A stretch of DNA of 64,000 bases. It comes from Alphaproteobacteria bacterium (lineage in GTDB: Bacteria > Pseudomonadota > Alphaproteobacteria > Caulobacterales > Hyphomonadaceae). The position numbers and the translations under genes are program-made. Of the stretch, positions 1 to 8,844 are shown piece after piece (positions within the stretch are counted from its first letter, which is position 1; each line of letters begins with the position of its first letter). Where the stretch lies: assembly GCA_018830285.1 (NCBI GenBank), contig JAHJSB010000060.1, forward strand, positions 124,001 to 188,000. The letters run 5' to 3'. The notes beneath the pieces are model-generated. The model ran no database searches and was not told the DNA's origin. It worked only from the letters and a program-made list of their open reading frames with translations.

Positions 1-2
1 AG

Positions 3-254
3 TTCGACGCGTCCCGGCATTACAATCCCGCGCCGCGCCTGTCGGAGATCAAGGTGCCGGTCCTTTGGATCAATTCGGCCGATGATTTCATCAATCCGCC
101 GGGCCTCGGAGACCCCGAAGCGCTTGCGGCGGAGATGCCGAATGCGCGCTTCGTTCTGGTCCCTGCTAGCGACCAGACGCGCGGCCACGGCACGCATACC
201 TGGCCGGTCTTCTGGAAGGACGATCTGGCGCGTTTCCTCGCAGACTATCCGTAG
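3..254 (+). CDS. Alpha/beta hydrolase, homoserine O-acetyltransferase-like (C-terminal part)
   Basis: The frame is open from the first bases of the window and ends at a TAG at 252-254, so only about 83 C-terminal residues are visible. They contain VPVLWINSADDFINPP, where the Asp of an alpha/beta-hydrolase triad normally lies, and RGHGTHTWP near the end, which supplies the triad His. This pairing and spacing are typical of the MetX-like acyltransferase/hydrolase family. The nucleophile elbow lies outside the window, so the substrate cannot be judged. The start is missing because of the window edge, not because of truncation in the genome. Confidence 0.8.
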   Translation, partial: FDASRHYNPAPRLSEIKVPVLWINSADDFINPPGLGDPEALAAEMPNARFVLVPASDQTRGHGTHTWPVFWKDDLARFLADYP

Positions 255-838
255 CGCGAATCTCCGTTACCCGGATGAAACGGGTATCGGAAGTGGCGGA
301 GCTGCCAGAGTCCGCTTCTCCGGTAGTCCGGCGCACTGGCCTGCCACTGAGTGCAGAACATTCCACCCGCGCACCGTAAACTTAACCTCCCCCCACCTTA
401 CCGCCCTTTTACTCCCCCCTGCACCCGGGGCGCGCCCATCTCCATGCCCACGTTCACATCTTCATCTGGCCTTGGCTGTGGTGGCAACTGGCGCGCCTCG
501 ATCGCTGGATGAAAGAGAGCGGGCGCGGCCTGCTCGTCAGTGTCGACCGCTGTGGCAATGTCTATGTCCGCCACATGTCCGATGCGCCGGGGCGGAGGAC
601 CGCTACGTGCGTGCGCCTGTCTCGGCGCGGCTCGCGGCGGCGCTGGCCGGCCCGTGTCCCCGGCGAAAACCGGGGCCTCGCTCAATCCTGTCCGGACGTG
701 CTGCACGCGGTCCCGGCATGCGCCGCGAACACGGACGCCTCAATGGGCTGCCCCTGCCAAATACCTGACCCGCGCATCACCGCCGGCACACCCAGACCGC
801 ACCCCCGAAGCGCCCTCACAGGCGCCGCACGTGCAGGC
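255..838. other. Gene-poor gap between hydrolase and truA
   Basis: Apart from the possible ORF remnant at 419-592, this 584-base stretch holds no convincing gene. A short GC hairpin (CCCCGG, loop CGAAAA, CCGGGG) lies at 658-675 but has no T-tract. The block 380-425 is pyrimidine-rich on the plus strand. No repeat, tRNA or insertion-sequence end was recognised. Confidence 0.6.
419..592 (+). pseudogene. Possible remnant of a small Trp-rich conserved protein
   Basis: In the 584-base gap before truA, one plus frame reads as protein-like over about 50 codons: HVHIFIWPWLWWQLARLDRW, then a segment with SVDRCGNVYVRHMSDAPG. The Trp-rich helix followed by a short beta-like stretch looks like a real alphaproteobacterial hypothetical family. 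However, there is no ATG, GTG or TTG in frame after the stops at 377 and 383, and beyond about 592 the frame becomes Arg/Ala/Pro-rich noise running antisense into truA. A decayed gene with a lost start and a frameshift is my best reading. A non-canonical start or a chance ORF cannot be excluded. Confidence 0.3.
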
Positions 839-1576
839 TCAGTCATAGTCCACTTTTTCGAGGAACAGGCCGTCCGGCGGCGATACCGGCCCGCAGGCCG
901 TGCGGTCCGTCGCCGCGAGAATTTCGGTCAGCCAGCGCGCATCGCGCTTGCCGCGCCCGACTTCGACCAGTGACCCCACCATCGAGCGGACCTGCCGGTG
1001 CAGGAAACTCTGGGCCGACAGCGTGCATTCGATCCGGTCGCCATAGCGGGCGACATCGAACTTATCGAGCGTCTTGACCGGGCTTTTCGCCTGGCATTCC
1101 ATATCGCGGAACGTGGTGAAATCATGCGTGCCGAGCAGGCCCTGCGCCGCGTCGTGCATTTTTCGTGCATCCAGCTCTTGTGAGATGCGCCAGGCGAGCC
1201 CCTTTTCCACCGTCAGGTCCGCCCGGCGGTTGACGATGACAAAGCGATAATGGCGGGCCTTCGCGCTGAAGCGTGCGTGGAACTGCGCGTCCACCTTCTC
1301 AGCCTCCAGGATGCCGATCGGCAGCGGGCGCAGGTGGAAGTTCAGCGCATCGGCCACCTTGCCCGGCCGGTCGACGGCAAAGTCGAGATGGGCGACCTGT
1401 CCCATCGCGTGAACGCCGCTATCGGTGCGCCCGGCGCCATAGACTTCCACCGGCCCGCCATCCAGCTTGGCGGCGGCTTCTTCGATCGCACCCTGGACCG
1501 TGGGTTTGCCCGGCAGGCGCATCCAGCCCTGGAAAGGGCCGCCATGATATTCGATCAGGAGCTTGTAGCGGGCCAT
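839..1576 (-). CDS. truA: tRNA pseudouridine(38-40) synthase TruA
   Basis: TruA converts uridines 38-40 in the anticodon stem of many tRNAs to pseudouridine in the cytoplasm. The 245-residue length is normal for the family. The catalytic signature GAGRTDSGVHA is at residues 47-57 with the nucleophilic Asp52, and LNFHLRPLP and HARFSAKARHYRF are further family motifs. The ATG lies 3 bases after the stop of the upstream acetyltransferase, so it is the last gene of the def-fmt-GNAT-truA run and probably cotranscribed. fmt-truA or def-fmt-truA linkage is common in alphaproteobacteria. Confidence 0.96.
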   Translation of the reverse strand: MARYKLLIEYHGGPFQGWMRLPGKPTVQGAIEEAAAKLDGGPVEVYGAGRTDSGVHAMGQVAHLDFAVDRPGKVADALNFHLRPLPIGILEAEKVDAQFHARFSAKARHYRFVIVNRRADLTVEKGLAWRISQELDARKMHDAAQGLLGTHDFTTFRDMECQAKSPVKTLDKFDVARYGDRIECTLSAQSFLHRQVRSMVGSLVEVGRGKRDARWLTEILAATDRTACGPVSPPDGLFLEKVDYD

Positions 1577-1579
1577 GGA

Positions 1580-2068
1580 TTATACGCCGAATGCTGCAGG
1601 ATAGGTGAGGGTGCCGGCCACGGGCGCCGAATCCGCCAGCCGCTTCGCCATGAAATGCGGCCCGCTCCACGGCGCGTCAAACGGGGCAGCCGTATCGGCC
1701 GAAAACCCGAAGCGCGGATAATAGTCCGCGTGCCCCAGCACGAAGACTAGGCTTTCGCCCGCGCCTTCCAGCGCCAGCAGACCCGTGCGCACCAGCCCGC
1801 TGCCGACGCCCTGCCTTTGCCGCCCCGGCAAAACAGACATCGGCCCAAGCCCCACGGCCAGCGGCGCACCGTCAATCTGGATGCGGAAGAACTGCACGTG
1901 CCCGACGATCTGGCTGTCATCATGCGCGATCAGGGACAGCACGCTGTCGCCATCCCGCTTCAGCTTGCGCACGATCTTGCCTTCGGCCGACTGCCCGAAG
2001 GCCGCATCATTCAGCTGCGCGATGTCATCAATGTCGTCGGCATGGGCCGGGCGGATCCAGGTGCTCAT
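1580..2068 (-). CDS. GNAT family N-acetyltransferase (COG3153/YhbS-like)
   Basis: A 162-residue single-domain acetyltransferase. The acetyl-CoA binding loop is visible in [19 protein letters not shown], where Q/R-x-x-G-x-G/A is the pyrophosphate site, followed by the YhbS-type [14 protein letters not shown] segment. The substrate is unknown. The ATG overlaps the fmt stop in an ATGA arrangement (2065-2068), which implies translational coupling. A much longer reading frame extends upstream but runs inside fmt in another frame, so the coupled ATG starting MSTWIRPA was chosen. It may acetylate a tRNA, a protein or a small molecule; the context does not decide. Confidence 0.85.
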   Translation of the reverse strand: MSTWIRPAHADDIDDIAQLNDAAFGQSAEGKIVRKLKRDGDSVLSLIAHDDSQIVGHVQFFRIQIDGAPLAVGLGPMSVLPGRQRQGVGSGLVRTGLLALEGAGESLVFVLGHADYYPRFGFSADTAAPFDAPWSGPHFMAKRLADSAPVAGTLTYPAAFGV

Positions 2069-3021
2069 GCGGTCAGCACCGCGCCGGGCGCAATCGGCGT
2101 GCCATTCAGGAAGACCGCCGCGCTCATCGGCCCCTTGCCGGGCCGCTGCAGCGTCGTGATCCGCACCGCGCCGCCATCGCCGCAAGCCACCAGCAGCCGG
2201 TCGTCCAACACGGTGCCCGGCGCGGCCCCGCCAGAGGTTCCGGCGACTTCGCTCATCAGCAGTTTCAGGCGGACGGGGCTCGTCTCGCCTTCCGGCGTCC
2301 ATTGGCAAATGGCCCCGGGGAAGGGAGAAAGGCCCCTGATCTGGCAATCGACTTCCGCTGCCGGTTTCGACCAGTCGACCGGCTGGTCCTCGGCGCTGAT
2401 CTTGTGGGCGTAGGTAACGCCGTCTTCCGGCTGTGGCTGCGGTGCGATCGCCCCTTCGGCCCAGCGCGCCAGTGCAATCGGCGCGAGGTCGGCGGCCAGT
2501 TCCGCCAGCCGATCGTGCAGCGTGCCTGCTGTCGTCGCCAGCGTGATCGGCGTGCGCGCCGACATCAGCACCGGTCCGGTATCCAGACCCGCATCCATCA
2601 GCATCGCGTCGACCCCGGTCTCATGGTCGCCCGCCATGATCGCCCGCTGGATCGGCGCCGCGCCGCGCCAGCGCGGCAGGATCGAGGCATGCATGTTGAG
2701 GCAGCCAAGTCGCGGCGCATCCAATACCGACTGCGGCAGGATCAGGCCGTAGGCGACCACCACCGCCGCATCGAGCCCCAGCGCAGCAAAGGCGGCCTGC
2801 GCCTCGGCCTTCTTAAGCGACTTCGGCGTGCGCACCTCAAGGCTGTGTGCCTCGGCCCAGGCCTGCACCGGCGTCGGCGTCAGCTTCCTGCCCCGGCCTG
2901 ACGGGCGCGGCGGCTGGGAATAGACGCAGGCAATCTCGTGCCCAGCCGCGACAAGCGCGGCGAGCACGTCAACGGCAATCTGGGGGCTGCCCATGAAGGC
3001 GAGGCGAAGGGGTTTGGTCAT
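2065..3021 (-). CDS. fmt: Methionyl-tRNA formyltransferase
   Basis: Fmt transfers a formyl group from 10-formyl-tetrahydrofolate to initiator Met-tRNA. The 318 residues are full length. The catalytic triad is present: Asn109 and His111 in [17 protein letters not shown], and Asp147 in LDTGPVL. The N-terminal Rossmann start [13 protein letters not shown] is typical, and the C-terminal OB-like domain follows from about residue 205. It lies 58 bases after def, which encodes the enzyme that removes the same formyl group, and overlaps the GNAT gene by 4 bases. Confidence 0.97.
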   Translation of the reverse strand: MTKPLRLAFMGSPQIAVDVLAALVAAGHEIACVYSQPPRPSGRGRKLTPTPVQAWAEAHSLEVRTPKSLKKAEAQAAFAALGLDAAVVVAYGLILPQSVLDAPRLGCLNMHASILPRWRGAAPIQRAIMAGDHETGVDAMLMDAGLDTGPVLMSARTPITLATTAGTLHDRLAELAADLAPIALARWAEGAIAPQPQPEDGVTYAHKISAEDQPVDWSKPAAEVDCQIRGLSPFPGAICQWTPEGETSPVRLKLLMSEVAGTSGGAAPGTVLDDRLLVACGDGGAVRITTLQRPGKGPMSAAVFLNGTPIAPGAVLTA

Positions 3022-3079
3022 GGAGCGGGGGTCTAGCGCGCGGGGCGCTGGCTATAAAGGAAAGATTGACGTGGCAGGA

Positions 3080-3610
3080 TCAGGCGACGTCTTCGCGGAT
3101 CTTGCGAATCTTGGCTTTCTTGACCTTGTCGATGGCCCGCATGCGCTTCAGGCGCGATAGATAGTCGATGAACAGGGTGCCCTCGAGATGGTCCATCTCG
3201 TGCTGGATGCAGACCGCGTAGAGCTCTTCGGCCCATTCCTCGACCGTGTTGCCATCATAATCCAGGTAACGGATCAGGCACCGTACCGGACGTTCAACCT
3301 CGTCGAAAATGTCCGGCACCGACAGGCAACCCTCTTCATAAGGTTGTGTCTGCTCGACCGTTTCGAGGATTTCGGGGTTCACGAAATAGCGCGGCTGGGG
3401 CTCTTCATTCTCGGGGGCGAGGTCCATGACGATGACGCGAAGTGGCACGCCGACCTGGATTGCGGCCAGGCCAATGCCCGGCGCGTCATACATGGTTTCC
3501 AGCATGTCATCCATCAGCGCGCGAATCTCGTCGGTGACGCCGCCTTCAACAGGCTTCGACACCTCCTTGAGGCGTGGATCGGGTACAGTCAGGATGTCGC
3601 GTATGGCCAT
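3080..3610 (-). CDS. def: Peptide deformylase
   Basis: Def is a metalloenzyme that removes the N-formyl group from nascent proteins at the ribosome. All three family motifs are present in 176 residues: GIGLAAIQ (45-52), EEGCLS with metal ligand Cys95, and QHEMDH with His137, Glu138 and His141. It heads the def-fmt-GNAT-truA run. The acidic stretch PENEEPQP around residue 66 is a short surface loop. No clear Shine-Dalgarno is visible before the ATG. Confidence 0.97.
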   Translation of the reverse strand: MAIRDILTVPDPRLKEVSKPVEGGVTDEIRALMDDMLETMYDAPGIGLAAIQVGVPLRVIVMDLAPENEEPQPRYFVNPEILETVEQTQPYEEGCLSVPDIFDEVERPVRCLIRYLDYDGNTVEEWAEELYAVCIQHEMDHLEGTLFIDYLSRLKRMRAIDKVKKAKIRKIREDVA

Positions 3611-3655
3611 AAGGGGGAGATATGAACAGAAGGGCGATTGGTCAACTGGTATGGC

Positions 3656-4987
3656 TCATTTGGCAGCCAGCCGGGGCTTCTTGCCCTCCAGGTCCAGTTC
3701 GCCGGTCGCGTCGGGCGTATTCGCCCGGTTTTCGATCTGCTTCGGTTCCGGTAGCGCCTTGTTCGGCGGGGCGATTTCCATGTCCTCGAACTTGCGCAGA
3801 GTCGGCAGGACGCGCTTGTCGAACGATCCCATGGCCGAATTGAAATGGTCGACAGAGCCGTTCAGCGTTTTCCCGAGCTTCTCGATATGGCCGAGCATGA
3901 CGCTCATCCGACCATGCAGCTCAGCGCCGAGTTCGGCCGCCGCCATCGCATTCTCGTTCTGGTGATGTTGGCGCCAGAGGTGCGCCACTGTCCGCGCCAG
4001 CGCGATCAGCGTCGTCGGCGTCGTGACGATGACCTGCCGCGACATGGCTTTTTCGATCAGGTCGGGGGACTGTTCCAGCGCGGCGGCGAAGAAGTTTTCC
4101 CCGGGTATGAACATGGCGATATAATCGAACCGGTTGCCGAGGTTTGACTGGTAGTCCTTCGACGCCAGCGTCGTGACATGGCGCTGCACGCTTTGCGCAT
4201 GCGCTTTCAGGTGCGCCAGCCGCTCGACCGGGTCTTCGGTATTGGTGGCAGCCATGTAGGAGGCGAGGGACACTTTGGAATCGATGACGATCTGCCGGTC
4301 GCCGGGCAGGCGGATGATCGCATCCGGGCGCTGGCGGCCTTCTTCGGTTGCGTCATGGACCTGTTCGTTGAAGTCGCAATGTGCCGACAGGCCGGCCTGT
4401 TCCATGACATTGCGCAATGTCATCTCGCCCCAGCGACCGCCGCCTTTCGGCGCAGTCAGGGCGTTGACCAGCTTGCCGGTCTCGGCGGTGTTGCGATGCA
4501 GGCTTTCGCCAATCGCCTTCACCTGTTCCGACAGCAGGGATTTATCCTCGGTCCGGACCTTTTCCAGGTCGTCGACGCGCTTCTTGAAGGCATCAAAATT
4601 CTCGCCGATGGGCTTCATCAGTTCCTTGAGTTCGCCTTGCGCGCCTTCCCTGTGGCGCTTGAACGTCTCGTCCGCGCGTTCCAGAAACATGGCATTTGCC
4701 CGCTGCAGCACGCCCTGAGCCAGCTGGGAAAATTTGCTCTCGTCCTCTTCGCTGCGGGCGCGCGCCTCAGCCAGTGCGATCTCGGCCTGGCGAGCGACGG
4801 CATCCTTGGTCAGCAGGGCCTGCTTCGTGTCGGTGAGGTCCTCGATGGTCCGGGTCAGTTCGCGGCGGGCGATCTCTGTGCGGCCCCAGAGGACATAGGC
4901 CGCAAAGCCAAGCCCCAGCACGCCGAGCAGCAGCACGATGTGCACGGCGTCGAAGCCGGCGGTTCCGATGGTAACGATAGGTGTCAT
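3656..4987 (-). CDS. rmuC: DNA recombination protein RmuC homolog
   Basis: RmuC-family proteins have a restriction-endonuclease-like fold and limit DNA inversions at repeats in E. coli. This 443-residue copy has an N-terminal membrane anchor at about 14-34, a coiled coil from about 35 to 150, and the RmuC core with GRWGEMTLRNVMEQAGLSAHCDF and VIDSKVSLASYM. The C-terminus ends in a short variable tail. It is 45 bases upstream of def on the same strand, but def can have its own promoter. The membrane anchor is usual for the family. Confidence 0.93.
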   Translation of the reverse strand: MTPIVTIGTAGFDAVHIVLLLGVLGLGFAAYVLWGRTEIARRELTRTIEDLTDTKQALLTKDAVARQAEIALAEARARSEEDESKFSQLAQGVLQRANAMFLERADETFKRHREGAQGELKELMKPIGENFDAFKKRVDDLEKVRTEDKSLLSEQVKAIGESLHRNTAETGKLVNALTAPKGGGRWGEMTLRNVMEQAGLSAHCDFNEQVHDATEEGRQRPDAIIRLPGDRQIVIDSKVSLASYMAATNTEDPVERLAHLKAHAQSVQRHVTTLASKDYQSNLGNRFDYIAMFIPGENFFAAALEQSPDLIEKAMSRQVIVTTPTTLIALARTVAHLWRQHHQNENAMAAAELGAELHGRMSVMLGHIEKLGKTLNGSVDHFNSAMGSFDKRVLPTLRKFEDMEIAPPNKALPEPKQIENRANTPDATGELDLEGKKPRLAAK

Positions 4988-5067
4988 TGCGATATCCTGC
5001 CACGATTCCCGTGGAACATATCTAGAACGGTGTCATGTGTCCACGCGCTGAAATCGCTGCGCGAGAG

Positions 5068-8000
5068 CTATCCGTTGGTCGGTGCGCCGGCCAGCGCATT
5101 CAGGCTCTCGATCAGGTCTGCCGTGATCGTTCCGGTCACTGGAAGGCCGTTGGCTTTCTCATAGTCGCGGATCGCCTTGGCCGTGCCGTCACCGATCACG
5201 CCATTCGGAGTGCCGACATTATAGCCGAGCGCCGAGAGGGCTACCTGCACGCCTTGCACCTGAAGCGGATTGCCTGTGTTCCAGGGCTGGGCGCCGAAGC
5301 GTCCATTGCTGATGGCATTGTCGCGGGAGGCTTCCCAGAAGACCGATCGCGCGCGCGCCTGTTCGGCGGCTTCGGCCGATATGCGGCCTGAAAGATCGGC
5401 GATTTTGGCCGGGGCACCCGCATCGCCATTCTTGCCGGCAATTTCGAACCAGAACATCGCTTCGGTCAGGTTCGGGCTGATGCCCAGGCCCTGCTCATAA
5501 AGGACGCCGAGATTGTACTGGCTGTCGACAATGCCGAACTCGGCGGCCTTGCGGAACCATTCGACCGCGCCGGCATAGCTCTGCGGTCCGCCGTCGCCTT
5601 CGGCCATGAAGACGGCCAGGTCATGCATGGCGCGGACATTGCCCCCGTTGGCGGCCTTTTCCGTCCACTCCCGGGCGAGTACGAGATCCTTGGGAACGCC
5701 ATTGCCCTTCTCGTGCAGCTTGGCGAGGCCATACTGCGCGATGGGCAGGCCCTTGGCGGCAGACTTGCGCATCAGGGCTGCGCCAGCAGCAAAGTCACCG
5801 GCGGCGATGCGCTCCTGGGCCAGCTGGTACTGGGCAATATGGTTTCCCGCCGCAGCGGCGCTTTCCACTGTCACGAAGGGTGAAATCGCCGGGAAATTCG
5901 AGGCTGCTGCGGGCGCAGGTGGCGTGGGCTGGATGGCCTCCACGACCGGCGCCGACACAGTCCGCATTGCCGGTGCGGTCTCGAACAGTTCGGTCTCGGC
6001 GGCGTCGATCTGGGACGCTGAAAGTGCTTCGCTTGCTGCTTCGGCCGTTTCCGCATCGGCTACGGTGACCGCAGGGGGCGGCGCTTGTGCGGCTGCCGCG
6101 GCGCCGGGGTCGACATAGGTATCGACAGAGGCGGCAATAACAGGCGCCTCCTGCTTGCCGCGGATATAGAGATAGCCGCCGACAGCGGCCCCGGTAATGA
6201 CAACCGCCGAGGCGGCCGCATAGAGCGGCAGCTTGCTGGAGCCCGATGTCGCGCGAACGCCATTGAAGTTCGGCCTGTCGGTTTTGCGCCGGTTGCGGCG
6301 CTGCGGCTGTGCATCCGGCGTGCCGGCCGCAACGATCGCGGCCCGGCGGGCCCGGGCGATATAATCATTTTTGTCATCCGCCCGAATGGCGATCGGTTCG
6401 GCATCGTCTTCAGCGAGTGGGTAAAGATCTGCGTCCGGATCGGATTTCGGCGAGATCAGCGCGAGAAAGTCCTCGTCGTCGGAATCATCCATATCGAATA
6501 TGTCGGATGCGCGCGCTTCCGTGTGGCTGTCGTGTTCGCCGTCGATGCCTTCGAGTTCGGAGAGCGCATCGAAGAAGGCTTCCGGGCCTGGGGCAGCGGC
6601 CGGCGCGGAAAAGTCCTCATCCGCGTACTCACCGATACTGGCTTCGTGCGGCGTGCTGGGAACGTCCTCGAAATCGGACTTGTAGGGCGCGCCACGGCTC
6701 TCGACGGCTGCGTCCCAGCCTGCGATCCCGGCCTCGAAGAAGGCGTCGTCGTCATCCGGATCGACTAATGTGTCGGCAAAAATGGCGTCATCGTCCTCAA
6801 TATCCGCTGCTGAGGTTTCAGCGAACATGTCATCGTCATCGCCATTGTCATCGTCGACGTCGACTTCGAGTTCGGGCAGGCCGGGTTCGAACGCCGCGTT
6901 GTCATCGTGGACGGGCGTCTGGACGGCCTGTGCAACCACGGGTTCGGCGGCAAAGTCCGGCGCTGCCGGCATCGCGTCGGCGCCGTTCGGGTCAGCATAG
7001 GGCGGCGAAGTGAATTCCTCGAGGCTTTCAAGCCGCGTGGCCAGGGACGCGATGGCGCGCTGCACAGGCGAGAGCGAAGCCGACGACTGGGCCTGCATAT
7101 GTTCAAGGCGCTCGGAGACATTGGACAGCGCATCCGACAGACGCACATCGGTGCGCTTGCGGTTCTCTTCCATCTGGGTCGCCATCGACTTGATGGCATC
7201 GTCCTGGCGTTTCTGGAGGCGTGAGGCGGCTGATGCGACCTGTTCGCCGATCTGTTCGATGGCCTGGGCGCTTCGCGTTTCGCTGTCGCTGACGCGGTGG
7301 TCAATCTGGTCGGCGAGCGTATCGATGCGGGCGCTGACGGTTTCGCCGAGACGTTCGATTTCGCCGCGCACGGCCTCGCCCGCGGCGGCGTCATCACGCG
7401 CTTCGACATCGCGGATGCGCTGGTCGAAACTGGTCGACATCCGGCTGACCTGGTTCGACACGGTTTCCATGGAGCGCGACTGGCGCTCCTCGGTGGCGGC
7501 GAGGCGTTTCTGCACGTCCGATAGCCCGGACGTGAGGTTCGAGACGACTTCACTCTCCGCGACATTGGCAGTGCGCGCGATCTCGTCAGCAAGCTCGAGC
7601 CGGGTCTGGTCGACGGTTTCGCGCAGGGATTTTGTCAGGTCGTCGAAACGGGCCTCGAATTCCGAACGCAGCTTTTCGGCAAGTTGCGGATCGACGGACT
7701 CGGCCAGCGCTTCGACCCGGTTGTCGAGGTGGTTGAAGGTCGCCTCCAGGCTTTGCAGTGCGGCGTCGGTCGTGGTTTCGGCGCGGTTGAGGCGTTCCTG
7801 GATGCGCAGCAGCGTGCTTTCCATCGAATCCAGCGCGCCCGACACGTCGCTCTCGACGGCCGTCAGGCGCGCGTCGGTCTGGCCGGCTGTTGCCAGGCGT
7901 TCCTGAACGTCGCTTTCAAGTGTCGACAGGCGGGTCGTCAAATCGCGTGTGGCGCTCTCGGAGCGCCTTTCGGCCTGGTCGACGACCTGTTCGACCCGTG

Positions 8001-8619
8001 CAGCGGCATCTGACAGTTTTGATTCGACGCGGGTTTCCACGCCTTCGACTCGGTCGGTCAGGTCGGCAAAGCCCGCTTCGACCCGGCCCTTGATGGCGTG
8101 GGCCTCCTGCTGGGCGAGCTCACCTTCATCATTGACGTGGTCAGCCAGCTTGCCGAGCGCCTGTTCGAGAGACTTCAGCGCTTCGAGATTCTGCTTGTTC
8201 GATTCATCCTGTTCAAGCCTGCGAACCTTGGACTGGAGCGCTTCATAGGTGTCGCGAATCTCGTCCATCAGGCTTTCGACATGGCCGACGACGGAATGGC
8301 TGCTCTGCTCGGCGTGCTCTAGTTTGGCGACGAGGCCGAGAACCGTGTGGTCCATGCCGGAAATCGCCAGCGTGGAGCGGGCTTCCGCCGCTTCGATACG
8401 GCGGGTCAGGCGGTCCAGCGTGTTGGTGGTGGCATCCGGCCGTGGGCGCGGATTGCGGAACAGGGAGGAGATTTCGTTGAGCTGGGATTCCTCATCCGTC
8501 ATCAGCAGCCGGTTGAGGTATTCACCCAGCGTGAGACCTTCGGCGCTCGCCGCTTCGCGCGCCGCATCGCGCGCGCGCTGGTCAATGCCTTTGACACTCC
8601 AGGGCCCTGTCTGGTTCAT
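5068..8619 (-). CDS. podJ: PodJ-like polar organelle development protein
   Basis: A 1,183-residue polarity scaffold. The N-terminus (PWSVKGIDQRARDAAREAA, then LTLGEYLNRLL) matches the cytoplasmic start of Caulobacter PodJ. A long coiled coil follows (about 60-545), then a very acidic disordered region (about 586-740, many Asp runs) and a single membrane span (about 798-820). The periplasmic part has Sel1 repeats (about 920-1066) and a C-terminal peptidoglycan-binding domain (about 1110-1180). PodJ recruits stalk- or flagellum-pole factors. The start at MNQTGP was preferred over a Met nine codons upstream because homologs begin there. The promoter has a full CtrA site and a GANTC site. It is longer than Caulobacter PodJ (974 residues), partly because of the acidic region. 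Confidence 0.85.
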   Translation of the reverse strand: MNQTGPWSVKGIDQRARDAAREAASAEGLTLGEYLNRLLMTDEESQLNEISSLFRNPRPRPDATTNTLDRLTRRIEAAEARSTLAISGMDHTVLGLVAKLEHAEQSSHSVVGHVESLMDEIRDTYEALQSKVRRLEQDESNKQNLEALKSLEQALGKLADHVNDEGELAQQEAHAIKGRVEAGFADLTDRVEGVETRVESKLSDAAARVEQVVDQAERRSESATRDLTTRLSTLESDVQERLATAGQTDARLTAVESDVSGALDSMESTLLRIQERLNRAETTTDAALQSLEATFNHLDNRVEALAESVDPQLAEKLRSEFEARFDDLTKSLRETVDQTRLELADEIARTANVAESEVVSNLTSGLSDVQKRLAATEERQSRSMETVSNQVSRMSTSFDQRIRDVEARDDAAAGEAVRGEIERLGETVSARIDTLADQIDHRVSDSETRSAQAIEQIGEQVASAASRLQKRQDDAIKSMATQMEENRKRTDVRLSDALSNVSERLEHMQAQSSASLSPVQRAIASLATRLESLEEFTSPPYADPNGADAMPAAPDFAAEPVVAQAVQTPVHDDNAAFEPGLPELEVDVDDDNGDDDDMFAETSAADIEDDDAIFADTLVDPDDDDAFFEAGIAGWDAAVESRGAPYKSDFEDVPSTPHEASIGEYADEDFSAPAAAPGPEAFFDALSELEGIDGEHDSHTEARASDIFDMDDSDDEDFLALISPKSDPDADLYPLAEDDAEPIAIRADDKNDYIARARRAAIVAAGTPDAQPQRRNRRKTDRPNFNGVRATSGSSKLPLYAAASAVVITGAAVGGYLYIRGKQEAPVIAASVDTYVDPGAAAAAQAPPPAVTVADAETAEAASEALSASQIDAAETELFETAPAMRTVSAPVVEAIQPTPPAPAAASNFPAISPFVTVESAAAAGNHIAQYQLAQERIAAGDFAAGAALMRKSAAKGLPIAQYGLAKLHEKGNGVPKDLVLAREWTEKAANGGNVRAMHDLAVFMAEGDGGPQSYAGAVEWFRKAAEFGIVDSQYNLGVLYEQGLGISPNLTEAMFWFEIAGKNGDAGAPAKIADLSGRISAEAAEQARARSVFWEASRDNAISNGRFGAQPWNTGNPLQVQGVQVALSALGYNVGTPNGVIGDGTAKAIRDYEKANGLPVTGTITADLIESLNALAGAPTNG

Positions 8620-8663
8620 CCCGGATTCTCCTCGCTCAGCCCGCAAAGTTAACGCAGCGGGCA

Positions 8664-8668
8664 GATTC
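8664..8668. promoter_or_regulatory. GANTC (CcrM-type methylation site) in the podJ promoter region
   Basis: GATTC lies about 45 bases upstream of the podJ-like ATG. In Caulobacterales, CcrM methylates GANTC and GcrA responds to methylated promoter sites. The short motif is weak alone, but it sits 36 bases from a full CtrA box in the same intergenic region. Confidence 0.4.
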
Positions 8669-8703
8669 GTTCACATATTCTAACGGTGATGACAGCCAGG
8701 GTC

Positions 8704-8718
8704 TTAAAGCGAGGTTAA
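8704..8718. promoter_or_regulatory. CtrA binding site TTAA-N7-TTAA upstream of podJ
   Basis: The sequence TTAAAGCGAGGTTAA is an exact TTAA-N7-TTAA full CtrA box. It lies about 85 bases upstream of the podJ-like start and about 127 bases upstream of the divergent merR gene. CtrA is the cell-cycle master regulator of Caulobacterales, and podJ is a known cell-cycle-controlled gene there. The match and its position are seen directly; binding is inferred. Confidence 0.65.
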
Positions 8719-8773
8719 AGGTAAATATTTTAGCATCTTCTGGTAACAGGTATGGTTATCGCATTTACCATAG

Positions 8774-8797
8774 GGAACGTTTCCGCGAACGTTCGCG
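8774..8797. promoter_or_regulatory. Nested palindromes in the merR promoter region
   Basis: Two adjacent inverted repeats: GGAA-CGT-TTCC (8774-8784) and a perfect 14-base palindrome CGCGAACGTTCGCG (8784-8797). They lie 48-71 bases before the merR start and just upstream of the ACGT-type element at 8803-8823. They may be extra operator sites for the same regulator or for another dimeric repressor. Confidence 0.4.
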
Positions 8798-8802
8798 TAA
8801 AG

Positions 8803-8823
8803 TTGACGTTGACGTTCGCGGAA
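8803..8823 (+). promoter_or_regulatory. ACGT-NN-ACGT operator-like element upstream of merR
   Basis: TTGACGTTGACGT followed by TCGCGGAA, 21 bases before the ATG of the MerR gene. An element identical at 17 of 21 positions occurs at 11295-11315 before the second acyl-CoA dehydrogenase. The ACGT-NN-ACGT core resembles sites described for LiuR-type MerR regulators of acyl-CoA metabolism in proteobacteria. Autoregulation by the adjacent MerR protein is inferred. Confidence 0.5.
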
Positions 8824-8844
8824 CCCTTGGTCTAAGCTGTCCGG

